From: Bacteroidaceae bacterium
GTDB lineage: Bacteria > Bacteroidota > Bacteroidia > Bacteroidales > Bacteroidaceae
Length of the DNA: 9,147 nt
NCBI GenBank assembly: GCA_900765575.1
Contig: CAAFRW010000013.1
Span: 1-9,147, forward strand
Reading direction: 5' to 3'
The notes below the pieces were generated by a model. It worked only from the letters and a program-made list of their open reading frames with translations. It was not told where the DNA came from and did no database searches. Below, piece after piece: positions 5,115-9,147 of the stretch. A program made the translations under genes and the position numbers. Within the stretch, counting starts at the first letter, position 1. The number at the start of each line of letters is the position of its first letter.

Positions 5115-7304
5115 TTATCTAATAAAAAGCAATTCTCTATATTTAGGTAAAGTCCATAATTGGTTGTCTACAATAAGTTCGAGCTTATCGATGTGGTAAC
5201 GGATTTCCTCCAACATCGGTGCGATTTCGTCGTGATAAGCAATGGCTTTTTCACGTTCGCTCTCAATCTTATTGGCAACTTTACGGGCTTCAATCATAGA
5301 ATCAACATGTTCTTTGATGAAAATGGTACGTTCTGCAATCTCTTTAATGATTTTCAAGTTTTCAGAAGACAGCTTGGAAGCTTCTTCACCAGGGAAGAGG
5401 TCTTTCATTTTGTACACATTGTCAATCAGTTCGCTTTGGTATTTGGTCGCAACCGGTACGATATGGTTCATAGCCAAATCACCCAAAACGCGTGCTTCAA
5501 TCTGTATCTTCTTGGTGTACGTTTCCCATTTTACTTCGTTACGGGCTTCCAGCTCTTTTTTAGTCATGATACCTGTCGATTCGAACATCTTCACACTCGA
5601 TTCTTTCAGATAATTATCGAAAATAAGCGGGCAGCTGGTTTCGCAGTCCAAACCACGTTTCTTGGCTTCTTCTTTCCATTCGTCAGAGTAACCGTTTCCA
5701 TCAAAGCGGATAGGCTTGCACTCTTTGATGTATTTGCGAAGAACTTCGAGGATGGCAGACATTTTAGGTTCCCCTTTTTCAATTAAAGCATCAACTTCCT
5801 GTTTGAATTGATTCAATTGCTCAGCTACCGCTCCATTCAATGCAATCATTGCCGATGCACAGTTTGCTTCGGAACCTACCGCACGGAATTCGAAACGGTT
5901 TCCAGTGAAAGCAAAAGGTGAAGTACGGTTACGGTCTGTATTATCAATCAACAATTCCGGAATCTGAGGAATATCCATCTTCATTCCCTGTTTACCGCTG
6001 AAATTGATTAATTCGTCGGTAGTGGTTTCTTCCAAATGGTCGAGCACTTGAGTCAGCTGTTTGCCGAGGAAGCTGGAAATGATAGCGGGAGGCGCTTCGT
6101 TGGCACCCAAACGGTGAGCATTGGTAGCCGACATAATGCTGGCTTTCAATAATCCGTTATGGCGGTAAACAGCCATCAACGTATTTACTACGAATGTTAC
6201 AAAACGAAGATTGTCTTCCGGAGTTTTTCCGGGAGCATGCAACAGAACTCCTGTATCGGTACCAAGAGACCAGTTATTATGTTTACCCGAACCGTTTACA
6301 CCTTTGAACGGTTTCTCGTGCAATAATACGCGGAATCCGTGATGACGTGAAACCTTACGCATTAGAGCCATCATCAACATGTTGTGGTCTACAGCCAAGT
6401 TACATTCTTCATAAATAGGAGCAAGTTCAAACTGGTTGGGAGCCACTTCATTGTGACGCGTTTTACATGGAATACCTAATTTTAAGGCTTCTATTTCCAA
6501 ATCTTTCATGAATGCAGCTACGCGGGTTGGTATCGCACCGAAATAGTGGTCTTCCAACTGTTGGTTTTTAGAAGACTCGTGTCCCATTAAAGTACGTCCT
6601 GTAAGTAGCAAGTCCGGACGAGCTGCGTATAAACCTTCGTCAATCAAGAAATATTCCTGTTCCCATCCTAGATAAGAATATACTTTTTTCACATCCGGAT
6701 TGAAGTAATGGCAAACGTCTACAGCTGCTTTGTCGACTGCGCGAATGGATTTCAATAACGGAGCTTTATAGTCGAGGGCTTCACCCGTATAGGCAATAAA
6801 TACAGTAGGGATACAAAGTGTATCATCAATGATGAATGCAGGAGATGAAGGGTCCCAAGCACTGTAACCACGTGCTTCAAACGTATTACGGATACCTCCG
6901 TTAGGGAACGAAGAAGCATCCGGTTCCTGTTGAACCAGAAGTTTTCCGGAAAACTCTTCCATCATACCGCCTTTTCCGTCATGTTCCACAAAAGCGTCAT
7001 GTTTCTCGGCTGTACCTTCAGTCAACGGGTGAAACCAGTGAGTGTAGTGAGTTACTCCCATTTCAATAGCCCATTTTTTCATTCCGGCAGCCACTTCGTC
7101 AGCAATACTGCGGTCGAGTGGAGCACCATTGTCTATCGCATCGATAAGCTTTGCATAAACCTTGCTAGGAAGATATTTAAACATCTTATCCTTGTTAAAT
7201 ACATACCTACCGAAGTATTCCGACGGTCTTTCTACCGGAGTGGGAACTTCAACAGCTCTTTTCTTAAATGCCGTTTCAACGACTCTGAATCTTAGTTTTG
7301 ACAT
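5115..7304 (-). CDS. glnN: Glutamine synthetase type III (GlnN)
   Basis: The enzyme makes glutamine from glutamate, ammonium and ATP in the cytoplasm and is a main entry point for nitrogen. At 729 residues it has the length of the large type III class (GSI and GSII are far shorter), built as dodecamers. The N-terminal region has the type III signature SSFPNGGIRNTFEARGYSAW (131-150) with WDPSSPAF after it. Active-site motifs follow: GWEQEYFLID (213-222, metal-binding Glu), NEVAPNQFELAP (285-296), KPFKGVNGSGKHNNWS (331-346, ATP/glutamate loop) and NRTSPFAFTGNRFEFRAVGS (459-478). Residues from about 500 to the end form the helical C-terminal domain special to GSIII. There is no GSI-type adenylylation tyrosine motif, consistent with the class not being regulated that way. 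It follows amt after 100 bases that contain a hairpin but no clear promoter, and is followed by a terminator. The ATG at 7304 gives the usual MSKLRFRVVE start. Confidence 0.98.
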   Translation of the reverse strand: MSKLRFRVVETAFKKRAVEVPTPVERPSEYFGRYVFNKDKMFKYLPSKVYAKLIDAIDNGAPLDRSIADEVAAGMKKWAIEMGVTHYTHWFHPLTEGTAEKHDAFVEHDGKGGMMEEFSGKLLVQQEPDASSFPNGGIRNTFEARGYSAWDPSSPAFIIDDTLCIPTVFIAYTGEALDYKAPLLKSIRAVDKAAVDVCHYFNPDVKKVYSYLGWEQEYFLIDEGLYAARPDLLLTGRTLMGHESSKNQQLEDHYFGAIPTRVAAFMKDLEIEALKLGIPCKTRHNEVAPNQFELAPIYEECNLAVDHNMLMMALMRKVSRHHGFRVLLHEKPFKGVNGSGKHNNWSLGTDTGVLLHAPGKTPEDNLRFVTFVVNTLMAVYRHNGLLKASIMSATNAHRLGANEAPPAIISSFLGKQLTQVLDHLEETTTDELINFSGKQGMKMDIPQIPELLIDNTDRNRTSPFAFTGNRFEFRAVGSEANCASAMIALNGAVAEQLNQFKQEVDALIEKGEPKMSAILEVLRKYIKECKPIRFDGNGYSDEWKEEAKKRGLDCETSCPLIFDNYLKESSVKMFESTGIMTKKELEARNEVKWETYTKKIQIEARVLGDLAMNHIVPVATKYQSELIDNVYKMKDLFPGEEASKLSSENLKIIKEIAERTIFIKEHVDSMIEARKVANKIESEREKAIAYHDEIAPMLEEIRYHIDKLELIVDNQLWTLPKYRELLFIR

Positions 7305-7357
7305 AATACTTAATTGTTTGTTGTTAATATGTAATAAATTCTATTTTCTTTTTTGTT

Positions 7358-7385
7358 CCCGGAAAGGCGGTCAAACCCGTCCGGG
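7358..7385 (-). other. Hairpin in the amt-glnN intergenic region
   Basis: On the minus strand TCCCGGA... closes on TCCGGGA-type arms (7358-7363 with 7380-7385, plus one flanking A-T pair), with a small CGG/CCG inner stem and a 4-base bulge on one side. It is followed by AACAAAAAAGAAAA, so it has no T-run and is not a standard intrinsic terminator. It lies 19 bases after the amt stop and could be an RNA processing or stability element that sets glnN expression apart from amt, a weak terminator, or a protein site. The structure is seen; any role is guesswork. Confidence 0.45.
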
Positions 7386-7404
7386 ATAATTTGCTTTATC
7401 TATA

Positions 7405-8856
7405 TTAGTTATAAGCAGTTTCTCCATGCTCGTAAATATCAAGCCCTTCTTCTTCAATACGAGCCGTAACACGTAAGCCGTGAACCTTATCAAGGATTTT
7501 GAAGATAATGAATCCCATGATGGCAGCCCATCCGCCAACTACTACCGCTCCGAATAGCTGAGCCAGAAAGAAGTTTGCTCCAAATCCGTAGAACCAACCT
7601 TCGGAGGTAGAAAGCAAACCGGTGAGAATCGTTCCCAGAAATCCGCAAACACCGTGTACGGAAGAAGCTCCCACAGGGTCGTCTATTTTTAAGGTGCGGT
7701 CGATAAATTCGACTGAGAATATCATTACTATACCACAGATGGCGCCAATTGCGATAGAACCGAACGGAGATACACAATCGCAACCTGCCGTTACCCCTAC
7801 TAAACCTGCCAAAACACCGTTCAGTGTAAAAGATAGAGAGGGCTTTCCGTATTTGAACCAGCTGACAACCAATGCAAAGAATCCACCGGCACAAGCAGCC
7901 AAGTTTGTCGTCAAAAACACATGAGAAATAGCAATTTGGTCATCGGAGGTAGAGGCTGCCAGTTGTGAACCCGGATTGAATCCGAACCAGCCGAACCAAA
8001 GGATAAATACACCAAGTGCTGCTACCATGATATTATGTCCGGGGAGTGCTTTTGATTTTCCGTCTTTTCCATATTTACCGATACGTGGGCCAAGAATGGC
8101 GGCACCAACCAATGCAATCCAACCACCCACGGAATGAACCACTGTAGAACCTGCGAAATCGTGGAATGTATGGCCAAATGTATTCATCATGAATGAACCT
8201 TCTTCGCCGTTCATCAACCAGCCGCCTCCCCATGTCCAGTGGCCTGAAATCGGGTAGATGAGTACACTGATACAGATGGTATAAGCCAGATACATGGAGA
8301 ATTTTGTACGTTCGGCCATGGCTCCCGAAACAATGGTTGCGGAAGTAGCACAAAATACAGTCTGGAATACGAGAAATCCTTCGATAGGAAGACCATTGTC
8401 AATGATTTCTGCCATCACATCCAGATTAAAAAAATGCGGCATACCAACGAAACCTCCGATTCCAAACATCAATCCGAAACCGATAAACCAAAACAGGAGA
8501 GAACCGAACATAAAATCCACGAAGTTTTTCATTAAAATGTTCGCTGTATTTTTAGTGCGGGTAAAACCTGCTTCAACCAAAGCAAATCCGGGTTGCATAA
8601 AGAATACCAGCATAGCAGCCAGGAGCATCCATACGGTATTGATACCTGTAGACAATTCGGAAACAGCTTCAGCAATATTGGTTGGAGCCACACTTTCGGC
8701 CGGAGCTACAGCGGCGGAGGCAATCGTATCGCTAACGGCTACAGTGACATCTATAGCAGTAACGTCTTGTGCCCATGCGCTGACGGTGAAACATGAAAAC
8801 AGTAACAGAATACTCAAGGCACATAGCCTGAATATATATTTTTTATATGTGTCCAT
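7405..8856 (-). CDS. amt: Ammonium transporter, Amt family, with cleavable signal peptide
   Basis: A trimeric inner-membrane channel that conducts ammonium or ammonia into the cell. The 483-residue precursor starts with a signal peptide (basic MDTYKKYIFR, hydrophobic core to about 25, likely cleavage after AWA at 29), then an Ala/Val/Thr/Ser-rich linker to about 65, then eleven membrane helices. The pore twin histidines are H241 (STVVHSVGG) and H401 (ASSVHGVCG), and the conserved recruitment aspartate is D233 (HDFAGS). The tail GLRVTARIEEEGLDIYEHGE (460-479) is the conserved cytoplasmic regulatory segment that couples subunits and contacts P-II. It lies 42 bases after the P-II gene and 100 bases before glnN on the same strand, the classic glnK-amtB pairing extended with a glutamine synthetase. 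The start ATG at 8856 is the only one giving a proper signal peptide. No promoter is evident in the 42-base gap, so cotranscription with the P-II gene is likely. Confidence 0.97.
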   Translation of the reverse strand: MDTYKKYIFRLCALSILLLFSCFTVSAWAQDVTAIDVTVAVSDTIASAAVAPAESVAPTNIAEAVSELSTGINTVWMLLAAMLVFFMQPGFALVEAGFTRTKNTANILMKNFVDFMFGSLLFWFIGFGLMFGIGGFVGMPHFFNLDVMAEIIDNGLPIEGFLVFQTVFCATSATIVSGAMAERTKFSMYLAYTICISVLIYPISGHWTWGGGWLMNGEEGSFMMNTFGHTFHDFAGSTVVHSVGGWIALVGAAILGPRIGKYGKDGKSKALPGHNIMVAALGVFILWFGWFGFNPGSQLAASTSDDQIAISHVFLTTNLAACAGGFFALVVSWFKYGKPSLSFTLNGVLAGLVGVTAGCDCVSPFGSIAIGAICGIVMIFSVEFIDRTLKIDDPVGASSVHGVCGFLGTILTGLLSTSEGWFYGFGANFFLAQLFGAVVVGGWAAIMGFIIFKILDKVHGLRVTARIEEEGLDIYEHGETAYN

Positions 8857-8898
8857 AATCTTTTATCTTAATTGAGTGAATACCTTATTTCTTTTAAA

Positions 8899-9147
8899 TT
8901 ATTTTTCTTGTACAGCATTGTATAAAGCAATGTCTCCTTTTTCTCCGGTACGGATGCGTATCGCATTCTCTACAGGAATAACAAAAATTCGTCCGTCACC
9001 AATCTCTCCCGTATGGGCGGCTTGTGTGATGGCCTGGATTGTTTTATCCACATTTTTGTCCCGAACAACAATAGAAATAAGTATTCTCTCAATGCAACTG
9101 GTGTCATATACTACACCACGATAAATTCGTCCCTGGCGTGTTTTTCC
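8899..9147 (-). CDS. glnK: Nitrogen regulatory protein P-II (GlnK/GlnB type), 5' end outside window
   Basis: P-II proteins are trimeric sensors of 2-oxoglutarate, ATP/ADP and nitrogen status; the form encoded beside amt plugs the channel when nitrogen is ample. The last 82 residues are visible and in frame from the right edge; a full protein is about 112-120, so some 30-40 are missing. Visible parts: the end of the T-loop with RIYRGVVY, where the Arg matches the GlnK residue that enters the Amt pore and the last Tyr matches the uridylylation site Y51; TGEIGDGRIFV, the P-II signature; and IRIRTGEKGDIAL, the C-terminal nucleotide-contact region. Compared with the Escherichia coli protein, the bases after Y51 encode DTSCIER where MVDFLPK is usual. 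Whether Y51 is modified here is unknown. The name GlnK rests on linkage to amt. Confidence 0.95.
   Translation of the reverse strand, partial: GKTRQGRIYRGVVYDTSCIERILISIVVRDKNVDKTIQAITQAAHTGEIGDGRIFVIPVENAIRIRTGEKGDIALYNAVQEK

Noticed and set aside
5160..5786. 208-residue plus-strand frame inside glnN
   Set aside because: Antisense shadow of a strongly conserved gene; no promoter, and the translated protein is a mirror of GlnN codons rich in Phe and Leu.
8294..8875. 193-residue plus-strand frame across the 5' half of amt
   Set aside because: Antisense shadow of amt, with no independent start signals.
1..9147. Mobile elements, CRISPR arrays, tRNA or rRNA genes
   Set aside because: No transposase, integrase, regular spaced repeats, tRNA cloverleaf or rRNA segments were found; gene content and composition look uniform and chromosomal.

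Overview
The window is chromosomal DNA from a member of the Bacteroidales, most likely Bacteroides or a close relative. Three things point there. The 729-residue glutamine synthetase is of the type III (GlnN) class first described in Bacteroides fragilis. trpB precedes trpE at the head of the trp operon. Several upstream regions carry the Bacteroidetes sigma-ABfr promoter pattern (TTTG, about 19-21 bases, TAnnTTTG), with A/T-rich leaders instead of strong Shine-Dalgarno sites. The genus call is inference; no rRNA or other marker gene is present.

Layout. (1) Bases 1-2829, minus strand: the head of a tryptophan operon, read promoter, leader, trpB, trpE, with trpE running off the left edge about ten codons before its expected end. 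The roughly 200-base leader holds a 19-residue leader peptide with three consecutive Trp codons, a strong terminator hairpin and a competing pairing that overlaps the leader peptide stop codon: a complete ribosome-mediated attenuator. trpB itself begins with a perfect 21-bp tandem duplication that includes the start codon. (2) Bases 2885-4901: a cluster of small, mostly membrane-associated genes: an 86-residue YtxH-like anchor protein (-), a 47-residue single-pass membrane protein (+), a histidine phosphatase (-), an HdeD/DUF308 six-helix membrane protein (+) with a strong terminator, and a 48-residue single-pass membrane protein (-). (3) Bases 5042-9147, minus strand: a nitrogen-assimilation cluster read glnK (P-II, 5' end cut off by the window), amt (ammonium channel), glnN (type III glutamine synthetase), then a terminator.

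How the genes work together. Amt brings in ammonium, P-II gates it according to nitrogen status, and GlnN condenses ammonium with glutamate to glutamine. Glutamine is in turn the amino donor for anthranilate synthase, whose large subunit is TrpE, so the two minus-strand blocks are metabolically linked, though nothing in the sequence shows shared regulation. The middle cluster has no visible pathway.

The most interesting item is the trp attenuator: its parts can be read directly from the sequence, and its antiterminator appears to attack the 3' arm and loop of the terminator, not only the 5' arm as in the enteric model.
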